A stretch of DNA of 64,000 nt. Origin: Streptomyces chartreusis (GTDB lineage: Bacteria; Actinomycetota; Actinomycetes; Streptomycetales; Streptomycetaceae). Made by a program: the position numbers and the translations under genes. The notes beneath the pieces were generated by a model. That model was not told where the DNA came from and did not search any database. It saw only the letters and a program-made list of their open reading frames with translations. How positions within the stretch are numbered: position 1 is the first letter of the stretch; the number at the start of each line of letters is the position of its first letter. Below are positions 8,766-16,528 of this stretch, one piece after another. The stretch lies in contig NZ_CP023689.1 in the NCBI RefSeq assembly GCF_008704715.1, forward strand, positions 8,122,001 through 8,186,000. The letters run 5' to 3'.

Positions 8766-10159
8766 GTGCCCTCGCCGGTGCCGTGCTCCTCGTCGTAGGA
8801 CGACATCCCCTCGTCGAGGAGCGGCTCCTGGGTCTTGAGGTGGGCCGGGGCGAACGCCCGCAGCGTGTGGTAGCCCGTGATGACCACCAGCGTGCCCAGC
8901 GCGATGCCGCTCAGCTCGAAGGTGTCGGTGAACTCCAAGGTGACGTTGCCGACGCCGATGATGATGCCCGCGGCGGCCGGCACCAGGTTCAGCGGATTGC
9001 GCAGGTCCACCTTGGCGTTGATCCAGATCTGCGCGCCGAGCAGGCCGATCATGCCGTAGAGGATGACGGTGATGCCGCCGAGGACGCCGCCCGGGATCGC
9101 GGCCACGATCGCGCCGAACTTGGGGCAGACGCCGAAGAGCAGCGCGAAGCCTGCGGCGGCCCAGTAGGCGGCGGTGGAGTAGACGCGGGTCGCCGCCATC
9201 ACGCCGATGTTCTCGGAGTACGTGGTGTTGGGCGGGCCGCCCACCGCGGTGGAGAGCACCGAGGCGGCGCCGTCCGCAGAGATCGCGGTGCCCAGCTTGC
9301 TGTCGAGGTTGTCGCCGGTCATCTCGCCGACCGCCTTGACGTGTCCGGCGTTCTCGGCGACCAGGGCGATGACGACGGGCAGCGCGACGAGGATCGCCGA
9401 CCATTGGAAGGACGGGCCGTGCAGATCGGGCAGGCCGATCCAGTCGGCGTTGCCGACGCCGGAGAGGTCCAGGCGCCAGTGGTCGGTGACCTTGCCGCTC
9501 GCGTCGGCCGAGTGGATCCGGCCGAAGATCCGGTCGAAGGCCCAGGAGATGCCGTAGCCGAAGAGCAGGCCCAGGAAGATCGCGATCCGGGACCAGAAAC
9601 CGCGCAGGCAGACCACCGCCAGACCGGTGAACAGCATCACCAGCAGCGCCGTCCACTGGTCCTGCGGCCAGTACGTGGAGGCCGTCACCGGGGCGAGGTT
9701 GAAGCCGATCAGCATGACCACCGCGCCGGTGACGATCGGCGGCATCGTGGCGTGGATGATGCGCGCCCCGAACCGCTGCACCGCGAGGCCCACCAGGAAC
9801 AGCACGGCGCCGACGACCAGGACCGCGCCGGTCACGACCGCGCTGGAGCCGCCGTCGGCCCGGATGACCGCCGCGACGCCGACGAAGGACAGCGAGCAGC
9901 CGAGGTAGCTGGGCACCCGGCCGCGCGTGGCCAGCAGGAAGATCACCGTCGCGACGCCCGACATCATGATCGCCAGGTTGGGGTCGAGCCCCATCAGGAC
10001 CGGCGCCACGAACGACGCGCCGAACATCGCCACCACGTGCTGGGCGCCGAGTCCGACCGTGCGGGGCCAGGTCAGGCGTTCGTCGGGCCGGACGACCGCT
10101 CCGGGCGCCGGGGTGCGTCCGTCGCCGCCGTGCAGTTTCCAGCGGACGCCGAGATCCAT
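8747..10159 (-). CDS. NCS2-family nucleobase:cation symporter (uracil/xanthine permease type)
   Basis: A 470-residue polytopic protein of the nucleobase:cation symporter-2 family. Typical features are the QHVVAMFGASFVAPVLMG first segment, the GRVPSYLGCSLSFVG segment, AENAGHVKAVGEMTG (the glutamate-containing substrate motif) and GGPPNTTYSENIGVMAATRVYS. The last of these is the NCS2 signature. It should import uracil or a purine base with protons. The 3' end overlaps the GH6 gene by 19 bp convergently. Upstream, the 5' side faces the thioesterase gene divergently. Confidence 0.9.
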   Translation of the reverse strand: MDLGVRWKLHGGDGRTPAPGAVVRPDERLTWPRTVGLGAQHVVAMFGASFVAPVLMGLDPNLAIMMSGVATVIFLLATRGRVPSYLGCSLSFVGVAAVIRADGGSSAVVTGAVLVVGAVLFLVGLAVQRFGARIIHATMPPIVTGAVVMLIGFNLAPVTASTYWPQDQWTALLVMLFTGLAVVCLRGFWSRIAIFLGLLFGYGISWAFDRIFGRIHSADASGKVTDHWRLDLSGVGNADWIGLPDLHGPSFQWSAILVALPVVIALVAENAGHVKAVGEMTGDNLDSKLGTAISADGAASVLSTAVGGPPNTTYSENIGVMAATRVYSTAAYWAAAGFALLFGVCPKFGAIVAAIPGGVLGGITVILYGMIGLLGAQIWINAKVDLRNPLNLVPAAAGIIIGVGNVTLEFTDTFELSGIALGTLVVITGYHTLRAFAPAHLKTQEPLLDEGMSSYDEEHGTGEGTQRASS

Positions 10160-10302
10160 GGTGCGGTTTCGCTTTCGTCGTGCGGGTGGGTCCGGACCAT
10201 TGTCAGGGACACCCGAGGCGGCGCCGACCCGGGCCCATCAGGGATGCTGAGCGTCCGCTTAGGATGGTGGGAGTCAACTCGTACGTCCCAGGAGTCCCGC
10301 AC

Positions 10303-10761
10303 GTGACCGCCGAAGCCCCGACAGCGCCCGCTCTTTCCTACGGCCGGCTCATCCCCGTGACCGTCCACTTCGACGACCTGGACGCGCTCGGGCTGCTGCA
10401 CAACGCCCGCTACCCGCTGATGGTCGAGCGGGCCTGGACCGAGCTGTGGCAGGAGCACGGCTTCCGCTTCGAGGGTGACTGGGTCGCCGCCGGCGACGCC
10501 TGCAACGCGGTCAAGGAACTGCGCATCGGCTACGAGGCACCGGTCACCAAGCCCGGCGTCTACGCCGTCCACCTCTGGCTGGAGCGGCTCGGCAACACCG
10601 GGCTGACGTACGGCTTCCGGTTCTGCTCGGCCGACGGCTCGGTGACGTACGCCCACGGCACCAGGGTCCTGGTCCGGCTGGACGCCGGGACGCTGCGCCC
10701 GGCGCCGTGGAGCGAGGGATTCAGGGCCGCGGGTCGGGAACTGCTGCGTCCGGCCGGCTGA
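10303..10761 (+). CDS. Hotdog-fold acyl-CoA thioesterase (4HBT type)
   Basis: A 152-residue single hotdog domain. The motif VHFDDLDALGLLHNARYPLMVERAW contains the catalytic aspartate and HN of 4-hydroxybenzoyl-CoA-thioesterase-like enzymes. GTG at 10303 is preceded by AGGAG at an 8-nt distance. It overlaps the 3' end of the convergent MFS gene by 41 bp. The substrate is unknown; such stand-alone enzymes hydrolyse medium-chain or aromatic acyl-CoA. Confidence 0.85.
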   Translation: MTAEAPTAPALSYGRLIPVTVHFDDLDALGLLHNARYPLMVERAWTELWQEHGFRFEGDWVAAGDACNAVKELRIGYEAPVTKPGVYAVHLWLERLGNTGLTYGFRFCSADGSVTYAHGTRVLVRLDAGTLRPAPWSEGFRAAGRELLRPAG

Positions 10762-11932
10762 CCTTCGGGCGCTCACGGTCACCCGCGCGCAGGACGCGCG
10801 CGAACACCACGAGCCCGAAGGACAGCACCGTGACCAGGCAGAACGACACCACCAGGCTGGTGGCCTGGGCGATCCCGCCGATCGCGCTCGGGGCGACGAG
10901 CCCCGAGGTGTAGGTGATCGTCGCGACACCGGCGATGGCCAGCGAGGGGTTCGGGCCGCTGCGGCCCGCCGCCGCGAAGCACAGCGGCACGACCACCGCG
11001 ATGCCGAGGCCCAGCAGCGCAAACCCGGCCATCGCCAGGACCGGCTGGTCCGACACGATGATGAGCAGTCCGCCGAGCGTGGCGAGGACGCCGCTGAACC
11101 GGACCGTGCGCACGGAGCCGTAGCGGTCCACCACCTTGTCGCCGACGAGCCGGGCGATCGCCATGGTGAGCGTGAACCCGGTCGTGCAGGCCGCCGCGAG
11201 ACCCGCCGAGGTGTCCAGCTGGTCCCGCAGATAGACCGCCGACCAGTCCAGGCTCGCGCCCTCCGCGAACACCGCGCAGAACCCGACCGCGCCGATGAGC
11301 AGCGCCGACTTGGGCGGCAGCGCGAACCGGGGCGGCGGCTCCTCGTCCTCGGCGGGCTGGAGGTCGAGCACCCACTGGCAGGCCGCCACGCCGAGAAGCG
11401 TGAGCGTCACCGCCGCGAGCGCGTGGTGCAGCCGGGCGTCCGAGCCGAGGTGCGCCGCGAGCGTGCCGGCCGCCGAGCCGATCAGGGCGCCCGCGCTCCA
11501 CATGCCGTGCAGGCCCGACATGATCGACCGGCCCAGCCGGGTCTCGACCTCGACGCCGAGCGCGTTCATCGCCACGTCCGCCATGCCCGCCGTGGCGCCG
11601 TAGACGAACAGCGCCAGACACAGGGTCAGCAGATTGGGGGCGAGGGAGGGCAGGATGAGCGCCAGCGTCCACAGGGCGATCAGCCCGCGCAGGGCGTTCC
11701 GGGCGCCGAAGCGGTGCGAGATGCTCCCCGCCAGCGGCATCGCGACGGAGGCGCCGAGCGCGGGGAAGGCGAGCGCGATGCCCAACTGGCCGGCGCTGAC
11801 GCCGGCATGGTCCTGGATCCACGGCACGCGCGTCGCGAACGAGCCGGTGACGGCGCCGTGCACGGCGAAGACGGCGGCCACGGCGTACCGGGCGCGCCTC
11901 ACTTCGCGCAGGTCGTAGACCATCCCACCCAT
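10721..11932 (-). CDS. MFS transporter controlled by the adjacent ROK regulator
   Basis: A 403-residue 12-TM transporter of the sugar/fucose-permease-like MFS branch (VHGAVTGSFATRVPWIQDH in TM1; SISHRFGARNALR as motif A). Two ATGs are 9 bp apart; I chose 11932 because GGGAGGGG precedes it by 7 nt, whereas the ATG at 11923 has its purine run adjoining the codon. It is divergent from the ROK gene. The shared 160-bp intergenic region carries a clean inverted repeat (11979-12001), so ROK probably represses it in the absence of the transported sugar or signal. Confidence 0.86.
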   Translation of the reverse strand: MGGMVYDLREVRRARYAVAAVFAVHGAVTGSFATRVPWIQDHAGVSAGQLGIALAFPALGASVAMPLAGSISHRFGARNALRGLIALWTLALILPSLAPNLLTLCLALFVYGATAGMADVAMNALGVEVETRLGRSIMSGLHGMWSAGALIGSAAGTLAAHLGSDARLHHALAAVTLTLLGVAACQWVLDLQPAEDEEPPPRFALPPKSALLIGAVGFCAVFAEGASLDWSAVYLRDQLDTSAGLAAACTTGFTLTMAIARLVGDKVVDRYGSVRTVRFSGVLATLGGLLIIVSDQPVLAMAGFALLGLGIAVVVPLCFAAAGRSGPNPSLAIAGVATITYTSGLVAPSAIGGIAQATSLVVSFCLVTVLSFGLVVFARVLRAGDRERPKVSRPDAAVPDPRP

Positions 11933-11978
11933 TGTGCGACCCCTCCCGGTCTTCGTTTCGTGCTGAGCCCGGCGTAAA

Positions 11979-12001
11979 CTATCAGGAACCCTGCCTGATA
12001 G
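11979..12001. promoter_or_regulatory. Operator-like inverted repeat between MFS and ROK genes
   Basis: Perfect 8-bp arms CTATCAGG (11979-11986) and CCTGATAG (11994-12001) are separated by 7 bp. The site lies 46 bp from the MFS start and 90 bp from the ROK start. Location and symmetry fit binding of a dimeric ROK-family repressor that controls both genes. Confidence 0.65.
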
Positions 12002-12090
12002 ATAGAGTGCCTTCGCGACCACCCACCAGCCTTTCCCGGCCACTCGCTGCCGTGCCCCGCACGGCCCAGCCGATCTGGAAGGATCCCGGC

Positions 12091-13317
12091 ATGCCCGCAT
12101 CCCCGAGCACCGCCCGGGCCATCAACGACCGGCTCGCCCTCCGACTGCTCCAGCAGCAGGGCTCGTTGACGGCAGGACAGCTCAAGCAGCTGACCGGACT
12201 GTCCCGGCCGACCGTCGCCGACCTCGTCGAGCGCCTCACCGACGCCGGCCTGATAGCGGTCGTCGGCGAGGCCGGCGAGCAGCGCCGCGGCCCGAACGCC
12301 AAGCTGTACGGCATCGTCGCCGGCCGCGCCCACCTCGCGGCCCTGGACGTCCGTACCGAAGGCGTCTCGGTGATCGTGTCCGACCTGGTCGGGTCCGTGC
12401 TCGCCGAGGCGTCGGCGCCGATCGGCGGTGACGCCGGGACCGGGCCCGCGGTGGAGCAGGCGGTGGCGCTGGTGGAGCGGGTCGTGAAGGAGGCCGGGGC
12501 GGACCGGCTCCATACGGTGGGGATAGGCGCCCCGGGCCTGATCGACCCGGCGAGCGGCGAACTGCGCGACTCCACCGGCCTGCCCGAATGGCACCGCAGC
12601 CTGGTCGCGGCCCTCCAGGAACGGCTGCCCGAGGCCCGCGTCATCGTGGAGAACGAGACCAACCTCGCCGCCCTCGCCGAGCAGCGCGACGGAGTCGCCG
12701 CCGACCGGGACACCTTCGTCCTGCTGTGGCTCGGCCACGGCACCGGCGCGGCCGTGGTCCTCGACGGGGCGCTGCGCCGCGGTGCCTCCGGCGGCACCGG
12801 CGAGATCGGCTTCCTGCCGGTGCCCGGGACGACCGGGCTGCCGTCGGCGGTGGACTGCGAGGGCGGGTTCCACTCGCTCGCGGGGTCGGCGGCGATCGTG
12901 GAACTGGCGAGGTCGTTCGGCCTGCCGGTCGAGGACATGTCCGCGCCCGAGCCACTGGCCGCGGGGGTGGTGGGGAGGGCCGTCGCGCTGGTGGCCGGCG
13001 ACACGGAGGCCGCGGACCGCGACGCGCAGGCGGCCTCCGCCGACCGCTTCCTGGACACCCTCGCCGACCACCTGGCCGTGGGCGCCGCCTCGGTCGTCGC
13101 CATCCTCGACCCCGGGTGTGTGGTCCTCGGCGGCGAGGTCGGGCAGGCCGGGGGAGAGGCGCTCGCCGCGCGGGTGGAGGATCGGGTCCGGCGGATGTCA
13201 CCGCTCGCGACCGTCGTCCGGCCCAGCGGCCTGGGCGGCGCCGCCGTCCTGCGCGGCGCACTGCTCACCGCCCGCGACGCGGCACAGGACGAACTCTTCG
13301 CACCGCGGGACCGCTGA
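12091..13317 (+). CDS. ROK-family transcriptional regulator
   Basis: A 408-residue regulator: an N-terminal winged helix-turn-helix (about residues 15-70; LTAGQLKQLTGLSRPTVADLVERL), then a ROK sugar-kinase-like domain. The ROK parts include GIGAPGLIDP, VENETNLAALAE and LWLGHGTGAAVVLDG. The usual zinc-binding CxCGxxGC motif of active ROK kinases is replaced by SAVDCEGGFHSLAG, so it is probably a sensor only. GGAAGGAT upstream of the ATG serves as ribosome site. It is divergent from an MFS transporter, with an inverted repeat between them, which points to local control by a sugar or sugar phosphate. Confidence 0.88.
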   Translation: MPASPSTARAINDRLALRLLQQQGSLTAGQLKQLTGLSRPTVADLVERLTDAGLIAVVGEAGEQRRGPNAKLYGIVAGRAHLAALDVRTEGVSVIVSDLVGSVLAEASAPIGGDAGTGPAVEQAVALVERVVKEAGADRLHTVGIGAPGLIDPASGELRDSTGLPEWHRSLVAALQERLPEARVIVENETNLAALAEQRDGVAADRDTFVLLWLGHGTGAAVVLDGALRRGASGGTGEIGFLPVPGTTGLPSAVDCEGGFHSLAGSAAIVELARSFGLPVEDMSAPEPLAAGVVGRAVALVAGDTEAADRDAQAASADRFLDTLADHLAVGAASVVAILDPGCVVLGGEVGQAGGEALAARVEDRVRRMSPLATVVRPSGLGGAAVLRGALLTARDAAQDELFAPRDR

Positions 13318-13334
13318 CGAGCCCGAGGGAACCC

Positions 13335-13500
13335 GGCCGGTCAGCGGCCGAGGGACCTGGGCCGGTCGACGGCCCGAGCCGGTCGATGGCCGAGGGCTCC
13401 GGGCCGGTCGGTGGCCGAGGGCTCTGGGCCGGTCGGTGGCCGAGAGGCCGGGCCGGTGAGCGCGGTTGAAGGATCCGGGCCGGTCAGCGGTTCCCGGAGG
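13335..13500. repeat. GC-rich tandem imperfect repeat tract
   Basis: About seven imperfect copies of a ~24-bp unit built on GGCCGGTC-GGTGGCCGAG-GGCTC follow the ROK stop codon. The copies vary in length and drift (GGCCGGTCAGC, GGCCGGTCGAC, GGCCGGTCGGT and so on). Next to it (13515-13615) a second set of about three ~35-bp units with CGCTCAGA and CCCCCGACCCGT runs into the 3' end of the epimerase gene. No coding function is evident. Confidence 0.6.
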
Positions 13501-13582
13501 GTGTCCCTGGCGTCGCTCAGAGCCTCACCTGCCCTCGACCCGTTGCCGCTCAGAGGCCTCGCCCGCCCCCGACCCGTCCCGC

Positions 13583-14338
13583 TCAGACGCCCCGCCCGCC
13601 CCCGACCCGTCGCCCCAGGTACTCCTCGAACGTCCCCTTGCCCACCGCGTGCTTCGGTGCCAGGAGGCCGCCCGCTCGCATGCCCCGGTACGCCTTTCCC
13701 CACAGCGGCACCTTCACGACGAGGCGCTTGCGGCCCGTGGCCCGGAGGTATGCCCGGGCCAGCGAGTCGAAGGTCCGCACCTCGGGTCCGCCCATGTCCG
13801 CGACCCGCCCGGCGGGAGCAGCCACGGCCAGCTCGGCCAGCCGGTCCGCGACCTCCGCGACCTCGACGGGCTGGTCCTTCACCCTGGCCGGGACCAGCAT
13901 CACCGGCACCTTGGCCAGGCCCGCGAGCACCCGCAGCACCAGGTCGTGGAACTGGGTCGCGCGCAGCACGGTCCAGCCCAGCCCCGACGCCTCGACCATC
14001 CGCTCCACGGCGAGCTTGGACTTGTAGTAGCCGAGCGGCACCAGGTCCACGCCGACGATCGAGATGTACACCAGATGCCGTACCCCGGCCTTCTTCGCGG
14101 CCTCGATCAGCCGCGCCGCCGCCTCCTGGTCGCCGCCGCTCTGCGAACTCGCGCAGTGGACGACCGTGTCCACGCCCGCCATCGCGGTGTCCAGGCCTGG
14201 CCCGCCCTTGCGCAGGTCGACGGCGTACGGCTGGGTGCTCCGGCTGAGCACCCGCACCTCGTGCCCGTCCGCGCGCAGCCGCTCGGTGACGTGCCGGCCG
14301 AGCGTTCCGGTCCCGCCGGTCACCAGGATCGTGGTCAT
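13583..14338 (-). CDS. NAD(P)-binding epimerase/oxidoreductase, ECF41 partner (NmrA-like SDR)
   Basis: A 251-residue atypical short-chain dehydrogenase. It has an N-terminal Rossmann motif TGGTGTLGRHV and YISIVGVD, then GYYKSKLAVERMVEASG with the YxxxK pair. It follows the ECF41 sigma factor on the same strand. ECF41 sigma genes are known to be paired with an oxidoreductase, epimerase or carboxymuconolactone decarboxylase gene that they transcribe. The gene is preceded by a sequence matching the ECF41 promoter (14397-14424), so it is very likely the sigma factor's own target. The substrate is unknown. Confidence 0.85.
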   Translation of the reverse strand: MTTILVTGGTGTLGRHVTERLRADGHEVRVLSRSTQPYAVDLRKGGPGLDTAMAGVDTVVHCASSQSGGDQEAAARLIEAAKKAGVRHLVYISIVGVDLVPLGYYKSKLAVERMVEASGLGWTVLRATQFHDLVLRVLAGLAKVPVMLVPARVKDQPVEVAEVADRLAELAVAAPAGRVADMGGPEVRTFDSLARAYLRATGRKRLVVKVPLWGKAYRGMRAGGLLAPKHAVGKGTFEEYLGRRVGGGRGV

Positions 14339-14396
14339 CGTGTTCAGCCCTCTCGGACGGCGGGCGCTCCCGAGCGGAGCACCCCTCGTCAGCTGG

Positions 14397-14424
14397 GACC
14401 GAATGACCCCCGCGAGATGTGACA
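14397..14424 (-). promoter_or_regulatory. ECF41-type promoter of the epimerase gene
   Basis: On the minus strand TGTCACA (14418-14424) is followed after exactly 16 bp by CGGTC (14397-14401). The published ECF41 target consensus is TGTCACA-N16-CGTC; only one extra G differs. The site lies about 60 bp upstream of the epimerase ATG and downstream of the sigma factor gene, as in other ECF41 loci. Confidence 0.75.
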
Positions 14425-14428
14425 GTCG

Positions 14429-15316
14429 CTATGCCCGCGCCAGCTGACGGCGTACGAAATCCAGCTTGTCCGGATTCATCATGGCCCAGGCATGCCCGAC
14501 CAGCTCGTCGCGCATTTCGAGCACCACCACCGACATGAGTGAACCGTCCGCCCACGCGGCGAGCGCGGGCGAGCCGTTGATCTCGATCGCCGTCAGCTCC
14601 ACACCGGCCATGAAGGTCCGCGTCGCGCCCGCCAGGAAGCGGAACACCTTGTCGCGGCCCTCGATCGGCCGCAGCGCCGCCCTGACCCTGCCGCCCCCGT
14701 CGCTCTCCCAGACGACGTCGGCCGCCAGCAGCTTCTCCAGCCCGCCGAGGTCTCCGTCGCGGGCCGCCGTGAGGAACGACCTGACCAGCTCCTCCCGCCG
14801 CTCGGGAGTCGACTCGAACCGCGGCCGCCGCTCGTCCACCCGCTGCACCGCCCGCCGGTACAGCTGCCGGCAATTGGCCTCGGTCAGCTCCAGCGCCTCG
14901 GCGATCTCCCGGTGGCCGTACGCGAAGGCCTCCCGCAGCACATAGACCGCCCGCTCGGTCGGCGTGAGCCGCTCCAGGAGCACGAGCATCGCCAGCGACA
15001 CGGCGTCCCGCTGCTCGGCGGACTCCAGCGGCCCCAGCGTGCCGTCGGAGGTGATCACGGGTTCCGGCAGCCAGGGCCCGACGTACTCCTCACGCCGGGC
15101 CCGCGCCGAAGTCAGCCGGGTGAGACAGAGATTGGTGACGACCTTGGCGAGCCAGGCCGCCGGATGCTCGATGGCGCCACGGTCGGCGCCGCTGAAGCGC
15201 AGATACGCGTCCTGGACGGTGTCCTCGGCCTCGTGGGCGGAGCCGAGCAGGCGATACGCCAGACCGAACAGCCGGGGACGGTGGGTCTCGAACTCGTCGG
15301 CGAGAGCGGTCGTCAT
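14429..15316 (-). CDS. ECF41-family RNA polymerase sigma factor (SigJ-type) with SnoaL-like C-terminal domain
   Basis: A 295-residue extracytoplasmic-function sigma factor: region 2 at about residues 8-75 (RLFGLAYRLLGSAHEAEDTVQDAYLRF), region 4 at about 105-160 (LERLTPTERAVYVLREAFAYGHREIAE), then a ~115-residue SnoaL-like extension. Three hallmarks of ECF41 are present: WLPEP in the linker, DGGGR in the C-terminal domain and NPDKL near the end. No anti-sigma gene is adjacent, as expected, because the extension itself modulates activity. The start ATG has GTGAGG upstream. It sits just upstream of its presumed target gene. Confidence 0.93.
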   Translation of the reverse strand: MTTALADEFETHRPRLFGLAYRLLGSAHEAEDTVQDAYLRFSGADRGAIEHPAAWLAKVVTNLCLTRLTSARARREEYVGPWLPEPVITSDGTLGPLESAEQRDAVSLAMLVLLERLTPTERAVYVLREAFAYGHREIAEALELTEANCRQLYRRAVQRVDERRPRFESTPERREELVRSFLTAARDGDLGGLEKLLAADVVWESDGGGRVRAALRPIEGRDKVFRFLAGATRTFMAGVELTAIEINGSPALAAWADGSLMSVVVLEMRDELVGHAWAMMNPDKLDFVRRQLARA

Positions 15317-15357
15317 GGCCTCACCCTGTCAGAGCCGCCGAGGGGCACATTGGGAGA

Positions 15358-15395
15358 CCCGGCGGCGGGCAAGGGCCGTCGACACCGCCGCCGGG
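15358..15395 (-). terminator. Strong hairpin between orphan chitinase-type promoter and ECF41 gene
   Basis: An 11-bp perfect G+C stem, CCCGGCGGCGG (15358-15368) with CCGCCGCCGGG (15385-15395). It lies about 50 bp downstream of the predicted start of the minus-strand promoter at 15449-15478, and about 40 bp before the sigma factor start. It could terminate that short transcript. There is no U-tract, as is common in Streptomyces. Confidence 0.5.
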
Positions 15396-15448
15396 CCGTC
15401 TGCGGGGGCTCCACTGGAAGAGGGGTCCGAGGACGGGGAGGTTCCCGC

Positions 15449-15494
15449 ACAGTAAAGAGGACTAGACCACAGCGTCAATAGGTATGGACCAATC
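15449..15494 (-). promoter_or_regulatory. Orphan chitinase-type (chitin/GlcNAc-responsive) promoter
   Basis: Reading the minus strand: ATTGGTCC at the upstream edge, -35 TTGACG (15473-15478), the TGGTCTAGTCC repeat, and -10 TACTGT (15449-15454) with an 18-bp spacer. The same arrangement and nearly the same bases occur upstream of the real chitinase gene (33044-33086). TGGTCTAG is the core shared by Streptomyces chitinase direct repeats and the DasR-box. Here no chitinase follows; only a hairpin and then the ECF41 gene do. Confidence 0.65.
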
Positions 15495-15635
15495 GCAAGA
15501 GCATTTCCTCGCAAGGGAGTTGAGGCCCTGGCCGGACGCCGTGGAAGTCCAGCGAAGGTGCCTGTGAGCCACCCCACACCCTTCGCCCGTATGGACACCG
15601 ATCAGGCGTGGCACACTGGCCCTGTACCAGAAGCA

Positions 15636-15762
15636 GCGCACTCCGGGGTCGGTGAAAGTCCGAACCGGCGGTTACAGTCCGCGACCCGGTCGCCTCCAGC
15701 GGCCGGTTGACCAGGTGAAATTCCTGGACCGACGGTTAAAGTCCGGATGGGAGGCAGTGCGC
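15636..15762 (+). ncRNA. FMN riboswitch (RFN element)
   Basis: Conserved RFN blocks appear in order: GGTGAAAGTCC, GAACCGGCGGTTACAGTCC, CAGGTGAAATTCCTGG, CCGACGGTTAAAGTCCGGATG and GGGAGGCAGTGCG. The closing P1 stem is GCGCAC (15636-15641) with GTGCGC (15757-15762). It lies 148 bp upstream of ribE in the same orientation and should shut down the riboflavin operon when FMN is abundant. A start-proximal mechanism is plausible, because the leader contains no obvious U-rich terminator. Confidence 0.97.
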
Positions 15763-15910
15763 GGCGGGCGGGCATTCGTGCGCGCCGCCGTACCGGTTCG
15801 TCCATGAGGCGAGCCCTGTCCGGCGTCGCCCCCGGTGTCCCTGCTCGTACATTCTGTCGTCATCGACAGCCCCGGAGTCCGTGCCCCTATGTGGCAGGAG
15901 GACCCGGGAA

Positions 15911-16528
15911 GTGTTCACCGGAATCGTCGAAGAGCTGGGCGAGATCACCGCCGTCGAGACCCTCGACGACGCCTGTCGCTTCCGACTGCGAGGCCCCGTC
16001 GTCACCGACGGCGCGAAGCACGGCGACTCCATCGCCGTCAACGGCGTGTGCCTGACGGTCGTCGACCACGAAGGCGACGAATTCACCGCCGACGTCATGG
16101 CCGAGACCCTCGACCGCTCCAGCCTGGGCGTCCTCGCCGTCGGCTCCCGCGTCAACCTGGAGCGCCCCACCGCCGTGGGCGCCCGCCTCGGCGGACACAT
16201 CGTGCAGGGCCACGTCGACGGCACCGCCGAGGTGCTGGAGCGCAAGCCCTCCGAGAACTGGGAGATCGTCAAGATCTCGCTCCCCGCGGACCTCTCCCGC
16301 TACGTGGTCGAGAAGGGCTCCATCACGGTCGACGGCATCAGCCTCACCGTCGTCGACGCCGGAACCGACCACTTCACCGTGAGCCTCATCCCCACCACCC
16401 TCGCGCTGACCACGCTCGGCCTCAAGCAGCCCGGCGACCCGGTCAACCTGGAGGTCGACGTCATCGCCAAGTACGTCGAGCGGATGCTGGGCGACCGGGC
16501 CTCCTCCGAAGGGGCGACGGCGAAGTGA
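15911..16528 (+). CDS. ribE: Riboflavin synthase alpha subunit
   Basis: A 205-residue protein made of two lumazine-binding repeats: MFTGIVEELGEI at the start of the first and GHIVQGHVDGTAEV beginning the second at about residue 97. It dismutates two molecules of 6,7-dimethyl-8-ribityllumazine to riboflavin. The GTG at 15911 gives the invariant N-terminal (M)FTGIVEE and has AGGAGG upstream; the longer frame from 15881 is disregarded. It is the first gene behind the FMN riboswitch. Its stop overlaps the GTG of the next gene by 4 nt (GTGA). Confidence 0.96.
   Translation: MFTGIVEELGEITAVETLDDACRFRLRGPVVTDGAKHGDSIAVNGVCLTVVDHEGDEFTADVMAETLDRSSLGVLAVGSRVNLERPTAVGARLGGHIVQGHVDGTAEVLERKPSENWEIVKISLPADLSRYVVEKGSITVDGISLTVVDAGTDHFTVSLIPTTLALTTLGLKQPGDPVNLEVDVIAKYVERMLGDRASSEGATAK

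Noticed and set aside
7569..10306. Long overlapping frames on both strands (minus 7569-9656 and plus 7943-10306)
   Set aside because: Arg/Gly/Pro-rich translations with no motifs; the true genes are GH6 (plus) and the NCS2 permease (minus).
13335..13500. Repeats considered as a CRISPR array
   Set aside because: Units are contiguous and degenerate with no unique spacers, and no cas genes are in the window.
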